Below, piece by piece: positions 15,984 to 22,386 of a stretch of 32,509 bases of DNA. Numbering within the stretch: the stretch's first letter is position 1; the number at the start of each line of letters is the position of its first letter. The DNA is taken from assembly GCA_041477815.1 (NCBI GenBank), contig JBGOUV010000019.1, positions 1-32,509 of the forward strand, read 5' to 3'. The translations under genes were made by a program, and so were the position numbers. Source of the DNA: JBGOUV01 sp041477815. GTDB taxonomy: Bacteria; Acidobacteriota; Terriglobia; Bryobacterales; JACQDG01. The notes beneath the pieces were generated by a model. It was not told where the DNA came from and searched no databases. It saw only the letters and a list, made by a program, of their open reading frames with translations.

Positions 15984-16797
15984 AATCAAAATCAGCCTGC
16001 GCGACGTAGCCCGCACCTTCCAGACCCCGCCAGGGGAAAAGGTCGAGGCTTTGCGGAACGTGAACCTGGAGGTGGAAGACGCCTTCGCGTCGGACGGGCG
16101 CGATATCGGGGAGTTTCGCGTTCTGCTGGGGCCCTCGGGTTGCGGCAAGTCCACGATACTACGACTGATCGCCGGCCTGGACCGCCCCACCAGCGGCTCG
16201 GTCCTGGTAAACGGCAAGCCGGTGCACGGCCCCGGCCGCGACCGCGGCATGGTCTTCCAAAAATACACCTCCTTCCCCTGGCTCACCGTCGCCGAAAACA
16301 TCGCCTACGGCCTGACCATCGACGGCACGCCGCCCGCCGAGCGCCAGAAAATCGTCGGTCACCTCATCGAGTCGGTCGGTCTGGCCGGGTTCGAGAAGGC
16401 TTATCCCGACACCCTGTCCGGCGGCATGCAGCAGCGCGTGGCCATCGCCCGCTCGCTGGCGCTGCGGCCCCAGGTGATCCTGATGGACGAGCCCTTCGGC
16501 GCGCTCGACGCCCAGACGCGGTCGGACATGCAGGCCCTGCTGCTGCGCATCTGGGACGAAACCGCCAGCACCATCCTGTTCGTCACCCACGACGTGGAAG
16601 AAGCCATCTACCTCGCCGACCGCATCTACATCGTGAGCGCCCGGCCGGGTACTATAGTGGAGGACATCCCGGTTCCGTTCGGCCGGCCGCGCGACCCTGG
16701 CATGAAGCAGAAGCCGCAGTTCCAAGAGCTCCAGGGTTACGTGCTGGCCTGCCTGCGGCGCGCTCCCGGGCGTGGCGAGGTACGGGTAAGCATCTGA
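15973..16797 (+). CDS. ABC transporter ATP-binding protein, NitT/TauT (SsuB-like) family
   Basis: This 274-residue ATPase has all motifs intact: Walker A GPSGCGKST (53-61, Lys59), Q-loop VFQKYTSFPW, signature LSGGMQQRVAIARSLA, Walker B VILMDEPFGALDAQT (Asp172, Glu173), and the switch histidine in FVTHDVEEAIYLADRI. It should drive the permease encoded immediately upstream, overlapping it by 11 nt. The N-terminus is slightly longer than usual, with an insertion (EVEDAFASDGRDIGEFRVL) between the first strands. The stop overlaps the start of the next gene by one base, so all genes from the permease onward are probably co-translated. Its loose C-terminal end (PFGRPRDPGMKQKPQFQEL) is usual for this branch. 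Confidence 0.95.
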   Translation: MENKIKISLRDVARTFQTPPGEKVEALRNVNLEVEDAFASDGRDIGEFRVLLGPSGCGKSTILRLIAGLDRPTSGSVLVNGKPVHGPGRDRGMVFQKYTSFPWLTVAENIAYGLTIDGTPPAERQKIVGHLIESVGLAGFEKAYPDTLSGGMQQRVAIARSLALRPQVILMDEPFGALDAQTRSDMQALLLRIWDETASTILFVTHDVEEAIYLADRIYIVSARPGTIVEDIPVPFGRPRDPGMKQKPQFQELQGYVLACLRRAPGRGEVRVSI

Positions 16798-17720
16798 TGG
16801 CGGACGACAAAGATTCCCAGAGCTTCGGCAACGCGCTGCGCGGCGCGGTGGAAGAGGGCGCCGACAAACTGGGCCTGGACCAGATCAACTTCGTCAAGGA
16901 AGCCCTGAAGTGGCAGTACAACTGGATCGGTCTGGCCGGGGCCGCGGCTTTCGCCATCGTCTCCGGCACCGGCCTGCCGCTGGTGCTGGCCGCCGGGCTG
17001 GAGCTCATCTACCTCAGCCTGGTGCCGCAGAGCAGCCGCTTCCGCCGCCTGGTAAGGTCCTGGAAATACGCGGAAGAGAAGCGCCGCCACGAGATGAAGC
17101 TCAGCGCCATGTTCCACGAACTGCCCTCGGAGATCCGCAACCGCTACGCCGACATGGACAAGATCTGCGGCGCCATTCGAGCCAATTACGAGCGCCTGTC
17201 GTCCACTTCGCAGATTTTCGTCCAGCAGATGGATGAGAGGCTGCAGGAGCTGTTGCAATCCTACCTCAGGCTGAGTCATGCCGGCTACCGCCACCGCGAG
17301 CACATACAGCTTACCAATGTCACAGGGATCCAGACCGAGCTCGACCAACTGCAGCGCGCCCTGGAGTCGAATGCGCCGAAGGTTCAGGAGATCAACCGCA
17401 AGCGCATTGAAATCCTGAACAAGCGCCTGGAGAAGGTCCAGAAAATCCGCGAGAACCGCCAGGTGATCGGCGCCCAATGCGAGGCCATCCAGGACGTGCT
17501 GGAGCTGATTCGAGACCAGTCGGTGACCCTGAGTGATCCCCAGCAGGTCAGCGACCGGCTGGAAGACCTGATGCGCGACGTGGAGCAGACGGAGGAAACC
17601 GTCCGCCAAGTGGAAGCGATCTTCGAGCTGGCCACGCCGGAGGGGTCGGAAATGCTGGCGCCGCTCCCGGCGAGTTCTCCTACCTCCACGCCCGCGCCCC
17701 GTACGCGGGTGCGGAATTAG
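16797..17720 (+). CDS. Membrane-hairpin coiled-coil protein of unknown function, last gene of the operon
   Basis: This 307-residue protein starts at ATG 16797, overlapping the ATPase stop by one base; the frame is open upstream to 16140, but that part is antisense-quality sequence over the ATPase gene. Residues ~43-78 (WIGLAGAAAFAIVSGTGLPL, VLAAGLELIYLSLVP) are hydrophobic with a Gly-Thr-Gly-x-Pro turn, suggesting a re-entrant or two-helix membrane hairpin. Residues ~80-285 are charged and helical (ALESNAPKVQEINRKRIEIL, NKRLEKVQKIRENRQVIGAQ), predicted coiled coil, and the last ~25 residues are Pro/Ser/Thr-rich. I recognise no family. The context suggests a membrane platform linking PspA filaments, the ABC transporter or the nearby AAA+ ATPase. 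Confidence 0.85.
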   Translation: MADDKDSQSFGNALRGAVEEGADKLGLDQINFVKEALKWQYNWIGLAGAAAFAIVSGTGLPLVLAAGLELIYLSLVPQSSRFRRLVRSWKYAEEKRRHEMKLSAMFHELPSEIRNRYADMDKICGAIRANYERLSSTSQIFVQQMDERLQELLQSYLRLSHAGYRHREHIQLTNVTGIQTELDQLQRALESNAPKVQEINRKRIEILNKRLEKVQKIRENRQVIGAQCEAIQDVLELIRDQSVTLSDPQQVSDRLEDLMRDVEQTEETVRQVEAIFELATPEGSEMLAPLPASSPTSTPAPRTRVRN

Positions 17721-17734
17721 TTCGTACCCGGCGA

Positions 17735-18169
17735 TCAGGCCGCCTGGACACCTACTACCAGTCTCTTTCCCAAAACCTGCAACGCCTGCTGAATGGCTCG
17801 GATCTGCGAATGGTGCCGGGGATCCAGGAGCCGCCGGACGGCCTTTTCGTCACAGCCCAAGCGTCTGGCCAGTTCCACTTTGCTGATTTGGGATTGACGC
17901 ATGGCCAGATAGAGCGCTGCCTTCAAAGCGGTGGGCGCCGGAACGGGCACCAGGGGATGTCCCGCTTTCGGCCGCGAGGGAACAGGGATAGAGTCCCCCC
18001 GGCGGATGCGGCCGGCAACGGCTTCTTCCAGGCAGTCCGCGGCCTGCCAAAGAGCGTCGTCCAAACCATCGCCCCAGGTAATCGCCTCCGGCACATCGCG
18101 GAACGTCACAGTAAATCGGCCTGGCGTGTCCCCAGGCGTCAGCGTCACTGGATAACAGAAATTCTGCAT
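17735..18169 (-). CDS. hicB: HicB-family antitoxin with C-terminal helix-turn-helix
   Basis: This is a 144-residue protein with two parts. The N-terminal HicB domain reads CYPVTLTPGDTPGRFTVTFR, DVPEAITWGDGLDDALWQAA and DCLEEAVAGRI. The C-terminal HTH reads ALYLAMRQSQISKVELARRL and GCDEKAVRRLLDPRHHSQI, which should bind the hicAB promoter and autorepress. This differs from the short HicB at 11653, so the two modules are separate subtypes. It lies 11 nt behind hicA on the minus strand, convergent with the PspA/ABC operon, whose last stop is only 14 nt away. The length is normal for the HTH-bearing subtype, and it appears intact. Confidence 0.9.
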   Translation of the reverse strand: MQNFCYPVTLTPGDTPGRFTVTFRDVPEAITWGDGLDDALWQAADCLEEAVAGRIRRGDSIPVPSRPKAGHPLVPVPAPTALKAALYLAMRQSQISKVELARRLGCDEKAVRRLLDPRHHSQIRAIQQALQVLGKRLVVGVQAA

Positions 18170-18180
18170 GATGAGCGCCC

Positions 18181-18396
18181 CTATTCCAAATCCTTGGCCG
18201 CCAGCCCAAGCTGCTTCAGCATTCCGTGAAACGCGCCCTTATCCAGTTCGTCTTTCAGATTGCGAACGGTGGTCACGCGGTCCCCCCAATAGAGGAGTCC
18301 ATGACTGCCTTTGCCGCGCTCCGGGACCCACTCCACGACGATACCTCGGCGGCGGCCGAGGTTCCGGATCCTTCGGACAAACTCACCTCCCTTCAC
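18181..18396 (-). CDS. hicA: HicA-family mRNA interferase toxin (intact)
   Basis: This is a 71-residue protein starting at GTG 18396 with MKGGEFVRRIRNLGRRRGIV. The central strand RGKGSHGLLYWGDRVTTV contains the conserved G-S-H catalytic histidine, followed by DKGAFHGMLKQLGLAAKDL, the usual HicA C-terminal helix. The expected activity is translation-independent mRNA cleavage, blocked by the antitoxin encoded immediately downstream. Toxin-first order and the HTH antitoxin fit the typical HicAB layout. The GTG lies close after TAGGTG, a weak ribosome site. The 148 nt between this start and the divergent AAA+ gene must hold both promoters; no clear consensus pair was found there. Confidence 0.9.
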   Translation of the reverse strand: MKGGEFVRRIRNLGRRRGIVVEWVPERGKGSHGLLYWGDRVTTVRNLKDELDKGAFHGMLKQLGLAAKDLE

Positions 18397-18544
18397 CTAC
18401 TCAGGATCGGTCACGAGTGTCCGAATGTCAAGGCGGATGGTACTGGTGCTGCTCCGGTGGCCGGCCGCAGCGGCTTAGGACCAAGGCATAGTACCCGTCC
18501 CGCTCCAGCAATGTAACCCGTCTCTGTCGTATGCTGGCCATGGC

Positions 18545-20260
18545 ATGTCAACCACACCGGAAGCCCTCCCTCCCTGGGCGCGCCAGCTCTCCGAGAAGTA
18601 TTACTCGGGCGCGTTCGCCATGTTTGTCCTGCATGGCAACGTGCGCGATCTGGTGCCTTGCGCCGCCGATTTTGTGCCGCTGCCTCGTTTCCTCAACGAG
18701 ACCCTGTTCGGACAGCGTGACCTGATCCTCACCTACGACCGCGGCGGCGGAATCAGCTTCGCCAAATCCGCCATGCAGGCCGATTTCCAGGCCGCTCTCA
18801 GCGGCTACGACAGCTTCCACGGCACTACCTACGCTCAAGGTCTGCCGCGCAATCCGGACGGCGTGTTGAACCTGCTCGACAACTACCTGCGCCTGCGCCT
18901 CCTGGACGGGAAGAAGATCGCCCTGATCATCGACTACGCCGAGACCATCGCCCCGGCCGGGGACGTTTCGTCCATGCCGGCCGAGGACCGTAATGCCTTG
19001 GTGATCCTCAAGCGCTGGGCTCAGAATCCGGCCTTCCTGCGCTCCGATCTCACCATCTGCCTGATCGCCGAGAACCAGATCGAGCTGCACCAGGGCATCG
19101 TCCAGAACCCGGGGGTCGCCGCAATCCCGATTCCCCTCCCCGACGACGCCGAGCGCCTCGAGTTTATCCAGGCGCACCTGGCCACGACGCCGCTGCCGCC
19201 CGGTTCCGACCTGACCGACGCGGTCCTGGCCAAGCTCGGCGCGGGACTCAAGCGGGTGCAGTTGCAGAGCCTCATCTCCCACGCCGTCCAGAACCGGCAG
19301 CCGCTCACGGTGAAGTTCATGACCGAGCGGAAGAAGGAGCTGATCGAGGCGGAGGCCGGCGGTCTGCTCGAATTCGTGCATACCCGGTTCGACCTTTCCA
19401 TGGTGGCCGGCAACGACCAGGCCAAGAAGAAGCTGCAGAACGCCGCCGCCGCCATCCGCGCCGGCAAGACCGACGTCCTGCCCATGGGATACGTGATCTG
19501 CGGGCCGGTGGGTACCGGTAAGACTTTCCTCACCACCTGCTTTGCCGGTGAGGTGGGGATCCCCGCGGTCGTGCTGAAGAACTTCCGCAGCATGTGGCAG
19601 GGGGTCACCGAGGGGAATCTGGAACGCGTGCTCCACCTGCTGCGGGCCATGAGCCCCATCGCCGTGATCGTGGATGAGGCCGACGCCCAACTGGGCAACC
19701 GCTCCAGCTCCGGCGACAGCGGCGTGGGCAACCGCGTCTTCGCCCAGATCGCCCAGTTCATGGGCAATACCGAGCTGCGGGGCAAGGTGATCTGGTTCCT
19801 GCTCACCTGCCGTCCCGACCTGCTCCCGGTGGACTTGAAACGGCAGGGCCGCGCCGAAGAGCATATTGCCCTGTTCTATCCCGACACCGACGACGAGCGC
19901 CTGGCGCTGCTTCGGGCCATGCAGAAGAAAACCGGAACCGGGCTCAGTTCTCCCGAAGCCGAGAAGTTCTTTCTGGAGCATCCCGGCGCCGGCGCGCTGT
20001 CCGGCGCCGACATCGAGGCCGTGCTGATCCGCGCCCGCATGAAGAGCGCGCTGGAGAATGACGCCGCCGTGGATATAGAGGACCTGAAGGCGGCCCTGGA
20101 GGACTTCATCCCGCCGTCCTACCCCACCGAGATCGAGATGCAAAACCTGGTGGCGGTTCTGGAATGCACCAGCAAGAGCCTCTTGCCCCAGAAGTACCGC
20201 GACATGGACCGCGGGGAGGTCATCCGCCGGGCCAGCGAGCTGGCGGCACTGACGCGGTAG
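18545..20260 (+). CDS. Two-module AAA+ ATPase
   Basis: This is a 571-residue cytoplasmic ATPase starting at ATG 18545. The N-terminal half (to about residue 250) looks like a degenerate AAA module: it has a Walker-B-like IALIIDYAETI and an AENQIEL sensor-like strand, but no Walker A. The C-terminal half is a complete classical AAA domain: GPVGTGKTF Walker A (320-328, Lys326), VIVDEAD Walker B (Asp377, Glu378), a sensor-1-like IWFLLTCRPDLLP, RQGRAEEHIALFYPD with likely arginine finger residues, and SGADIEAVLIRARMKSALE as the helical lid. Such proteins form hexameric rings that remodel or unfold substrates. It lies 824 nt after the PspA/ABC operon on the same strand, with only a hicAB pair between, so it is a plausible partner of that system. 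Confidence 0.88.
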   Translation: MSTTPEALPPWARQLSEKYYSGAFAMFVLHGNVRDLVPCAADFVPLPRFLNETLFGQRDLILTYDRGGGISFAKSAMQADFQAALSGYDSFHGTTYAQGLPRNPDGVLNLLDNYLRLRLLDGKKIALIIDYAETIAPAGDVSSMPAEDRNALVILKRWAQNPAFLRSDLTICLIAENQIELHQGIVQNPGVAAIPIPLPDDAERLEFIQAHLATTPLPPGSDLTDAVLAKLGAGLKRVQLQSLISHAVQNRQPLTVKFMTERKKELIEAEAGGLLEFVHTRFDLSMVAGNDQAKKKLQNAAAAIRAGKTDVLPMGYVICGPVGTGKTFLTTCFAGEVGIPAVVLKNFRSMWQGVTEGNLERVLHLLRAMSPIAVIVDEADAQLGNRSSSGDSGVGNRVFAQIAQFMGNTELRGKVIWFLLTCRPDLLPVDLKRQGRAEEHIALFYPDTDDERLALLRAMQKKTGTGLSSPEAEKFFLEHPGAGALSGADIEAVLIRARMKSALENDAAVDIEDLKAALEDFIPPSYPTEIEMQNLVAVLECTSKSLLPQKYRDMDRGEVIRRASELAALTR

Positions 20261-20292
20261 ACTGGGTCTCTACTACTAAAGGAGGCAAATCT

Positions 20293-21240
20293 ATGGAACG
20301 AAGAAGCTTTCTCGGCGCGGGGGTGTGGACGGCCGGCCGGGCCGCCGCCCCCCAAGTGGCTCTGCGGGAGTGGGCGCAGCCCGAGCCGGTGGTCCTCGAG
20401 CGGGACCAACCCAACCAGCCGCATAGAGGCAAGGTCCTGGCGGCGATCCAGCCGCATTGCGACGACCTGCCCCTGTTCGCCGGAGGCCTGATCCTGAAGC
20501 TGATCCGCGAGGGCTACACCGGATACATGATCCGCACCACCAACGACGAGATGGCCGGCCGCGGCGGGACGATGGGCGAGGTGGTCCTCAACAACGAGAA
20601 GGACACCTACGAGGTAGCCCGCCGGCTCGGGCTGAAGAAGCTCTTCGACCTGGGCTACCGCAACCATGAGATGGACTCCATCAACCCGGCGGAGCTGCGC
20701 CATCGCCTCATCTTTCTGTTTCGGGCGATGAAGGTGGACACCGTGATCTCCTACGACCCCTGGGGTCACTACGAGGAGAACCCGGACCACTACGTGACGG
20801 CCCAGGCGGTGGAGGCGGCCTGCTGGATGTCGGGCGGGCGGTGGGACCTGCCGGAGCACGCCGAGGCGGGTCTGGCGCCCCACGGGGTCAAGGAGAAATA
20901 CTACTTCGCCCGCGGCCCCCAGCTCGTCAACCGCGTGGTGGACATCAGCGCGGTGATCGACCAGAAGGTGGAGGCGAACCTGGCCAATGTCACCCAGGGC
21001 CCGGCCGGAGAGAGCGGCGCCGCGCTCCGCGCCCAGCTTCGCGGCGAGGGCAAGCGCCTGCCGCTGCTGGGCAACGACGACGCCAGCGCCAACCGCAACT
21101 ACATCAAACACCTGGTCCTGGGCGAGGACGCCGAGTGGGGCCGCCGGCATAACGTCGGGTACGCCGAGCCCTTCCACTACATCGGTCAGCGACAGGGGAG
21201 GATGGCCGACTACGTCCGGCAGAACGCGGTGCCGCTATAG
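20293..21240 (+). CDS. PIG-L/LmbE-family deacetylase
   Basis: This is a 315-residue putative zinc hydrolase. ATG 20293 follows AGGAGG at 20280-20285; the frame opens further upstream to 20164 but that overlaps the AAA+ gene. The zinc motif normally written PHPDD is PHCDD here (Pro54-Asp58), and the third ligand is in ENPDHYVTAQAVEA (His166). IRTTNDEMAGRGGTMGEVV and GYRNHEMDS are also family-like. PIG-L/LmbE enzymes remove N-acetyl groups from GlcNAc-containing lipids, thiols or glycans; the substrate here is not known. The N-terminus MERRSFLGAGVWTAGRAAA starts like a twin-arginine signal (RRSFLG), but the hydrophobic stretch is short, so export is uncertain. Confidence 0.88.
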   Translation: MERRSFLGAGVWTAGRAAAPQVALREWAQPEPVVLERDQPNQPHRGKVLAAIQPHCDDLPLFAGGLILKLIREGYTGYMIRTTNDEMAGRGGTMGEVVLNNEKDTYEVARRLGLKKLFDLGYRNHEMDSINPAELRHRLIFLFRAMKVDTVISYDPWGHYEENPDHYVTAQAVEAACWMSGGRWDLPEHAEAGLAPHGVKEKYYFARGPQLVNRVVDISAVIDQKVEANLANVTQGPAGESGAALRAQLRGEGKRLPLLGNDDASANRNYIKHLVLGEDAEWGRRHNVGYAEPFHYIGQRQGRMADYVRQNAVPL

Positions 21241-21245
21241 GCCGG

Positions 21246-21270
21246 GCGGGGCGGGCGTCAGCCCCGCTTT
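21246..21270 (+). terminator. Rho-independent-like terminator after the LmbE gene
   Basis: GCGGGGC (21246-21252) and GCCCCGC (21261-21267) form a perfect 7-bp GC stem with an 8-nt loop, followed by TTT. It begins 5 nt after the stop codon. The T-run is short, so termination strength is uncertain. Confidence 0.5.
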
Positions 21271-21399
21271 CGGGAAACCGCTCTACGGATACGGTCGGTG
21301 GTGTCTGCAAATAGCGGCGAAGAGCGCCTGCCGCTCTCCGGGCCATGCAGAAGAGCCCAGCTTCTCCGGGATCCGGTAGTGTTAAAGCGCTTGGCCGGA

Positions 21400-21405
21400 T
21401 ATAAT
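21400..21405 (+). promoter_or_regulatory. Consensus TATAAT just before the small gene at 21412
   Basis: A perfect -10 hexamer is followed by 6 nt and then the ATG, so the mRNA would be leaderless or nearly so. No good -35 was seen at the normal distance. The same spacing occurs before hicB at 11641-11653. Confidence 0.45.
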
Positions 21406-21411
21406 GTCGAT

Positions 21412-21657
21412 ATGCCCACCACAGAAATGCCGGCCGCCGCAGCCGCCCTGGGACGCAACCCCGATCAGCTTACCCTGGAACAGCGCCACGCCCTGGCCGG
21501 CCAGTGGATCGCCCTCGAACTCTATAGCACCGAGACAACCCCGCTACGCCGCATCGAAGCCATCGGCGCCGGGGTGGCCGAGTGCGCCGCCGTGCTCCAG
21601 CGCCGGGGCCTCGATCCGAAGAACTTTGAATTCACCCCGCTGCGGCCGCCCTACTGA
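21412..21657 (+). CDS. Small protein of unknown function
   Basis: This is an 81-residue protein. ATG 21412 is chosen because it directly follows TATAAT; the frame is open to 21298, but that part lies in the terminator region and looks non-coding. The sequence MPTTEMPAAAAALGRNPDQL, TLEQRHALAGQWIALELYS, TPLRRIEAIGAGVAECAAVL and QRRGLDPKNFEFTPLRPPY is amphipathic helical with a conserved-looking C-terminus. I do not recognise a family with confidence. It has no signal or membrane segment. It lies 17 nt before the RraA-family gene and is probably co-transcribed with it. Confidence 0.65.
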   Translation: MPTTEMPAAAAALGRNPDQLTLEQRHALAGQWIALELYSTETTPLRRIEAIGAGVAECAAVLQRRGLDPKNFEFTPLRPPY

Positions 21658-21674
21658 TATCCCCACGTGCCATC

Positions 21675-22364
21675 ATGCCCGTTGGATTCCGCGTCTTCCG
21701 CCGCATCCCCCGCCCGCCCGGCGACGTGGTAGAGGCTCTGGGCCGGCTCGAAACCGTCTACCTCAGCGATGCTATGTACCGTTTCGGCGGCCTGGACCGC
21801 AACATCCAGCCGGCCTGCCCGGGGATGCGGCTGGCCGGCCCGGCCATCACCGTCCGGGTCCCGCCCGGCGACAACCTCATGGTCTTCCAGGCCTTCGAGG
21901 TGGCCCAGCCCGGCGACGTGATCGTGATCGAATCGCGCGGCTCGATCGCGGTGGCGCAGTGGGGCGATATCACCAGTATGATCGCGCAGGGCCGGCAGCT
22001 CGGCGGCATGGTAACCGACGGCTCGCTGCGGGACCGCCAGGGCATCTGCGAGGCCGGCTTTCCGGTGTTCGCCCCGCCGGTCACCACGCCCAACGGCGCC
22101 CTGAAGGACGGCCCCGGCGAAGTCAACGTGCCGGTGGCGGTCGGCAACGTCCCTATCCTGCCGGGCGACATAGTGGTGGGCGACTCCAACGGCGTGGTGG
22201 TCGTCCCCCGCCGCGACGCCGCCCAGGTCCTCGCCCGCGCCCGCCAACTGGCGGCCGGCGAAGCCAGGAAGATTCAGGAGATCCGCTCCGGCCACTTCCA
22301 GACGCCGGCGCCGCAACGCGACGGGGAGGCAGCGGATCTTTCTGATTCCCAATGGGACGACTAG
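21675..22364 (+). CDS. RraA-like family protein (HMG/CHA aldolase-type fold)
   Basis: This is a 229-residue protein. Typical motifs are TVYLSDAMYRFGGLDRNIQP at the N-terminus, MRLAGPAITVRVPPGDNLMV, the site loop QLGGMVTDGSLRDRQGI (G-G-x-V-x-D-G-x-x-R-D), and PILPGDIVVGDSNGVVVVPR. In the class II aldolases of this fold the DGxxRD segment supplies the divalent metal and substrate ligands, so 4-hydroxy-4-methyl-2-oxoglutarate aldolase or oxaloacetate decarboxylase activity is possible. E. coli RraA itself lacks such activity and inhibits RNase E. The Arg-Asp pair is kept here, which favours an enzyme. The C-terminal ~30 residues (TPAPQRDGEAADLSDSQWDD) are an acidic extension. The next kinase start is 22 nt downstream. 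Confidence 0.88.
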   Translation: MPVGFRVFRRIPRPPGDVVEALGRLETVYLSDAMYRFGGLDRNIQPACPGMRLAGPAITVRVPPGDNLMVFQAFEVAQPGDVIVIESRGSIAVAQWGDITSMIAQGRQLGGMVTDGSLRDRQGICEAGFPVFAPPVTTPNGALKDGPGEVNVPVAVGNVPILPGDIVVGDSNGVVVVPRRDAAQVLARARQLAAGEARKIQEIRSGHFQTPAPQRDGEAADLSDSQWDD

Positions 22365-22386
22365 GGTATGAGATGATTGGACCGGC

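Noticed and set aside
16140..16796. Upstream extension of the membrane-hairpin protein frame
   Set aside because: It runs in another frame over the complete ABC ATPase and is Arg/Pro-rich without motifs; ATG 16797 fits operon spacing.
18548..20143. 531-codon minus-strand open frame opposite the AAA+ ATPase
   Set aside because: The His/Gly/Leu-biased sequence lacks domains; the plus strand carries intact AAA+ motifs.
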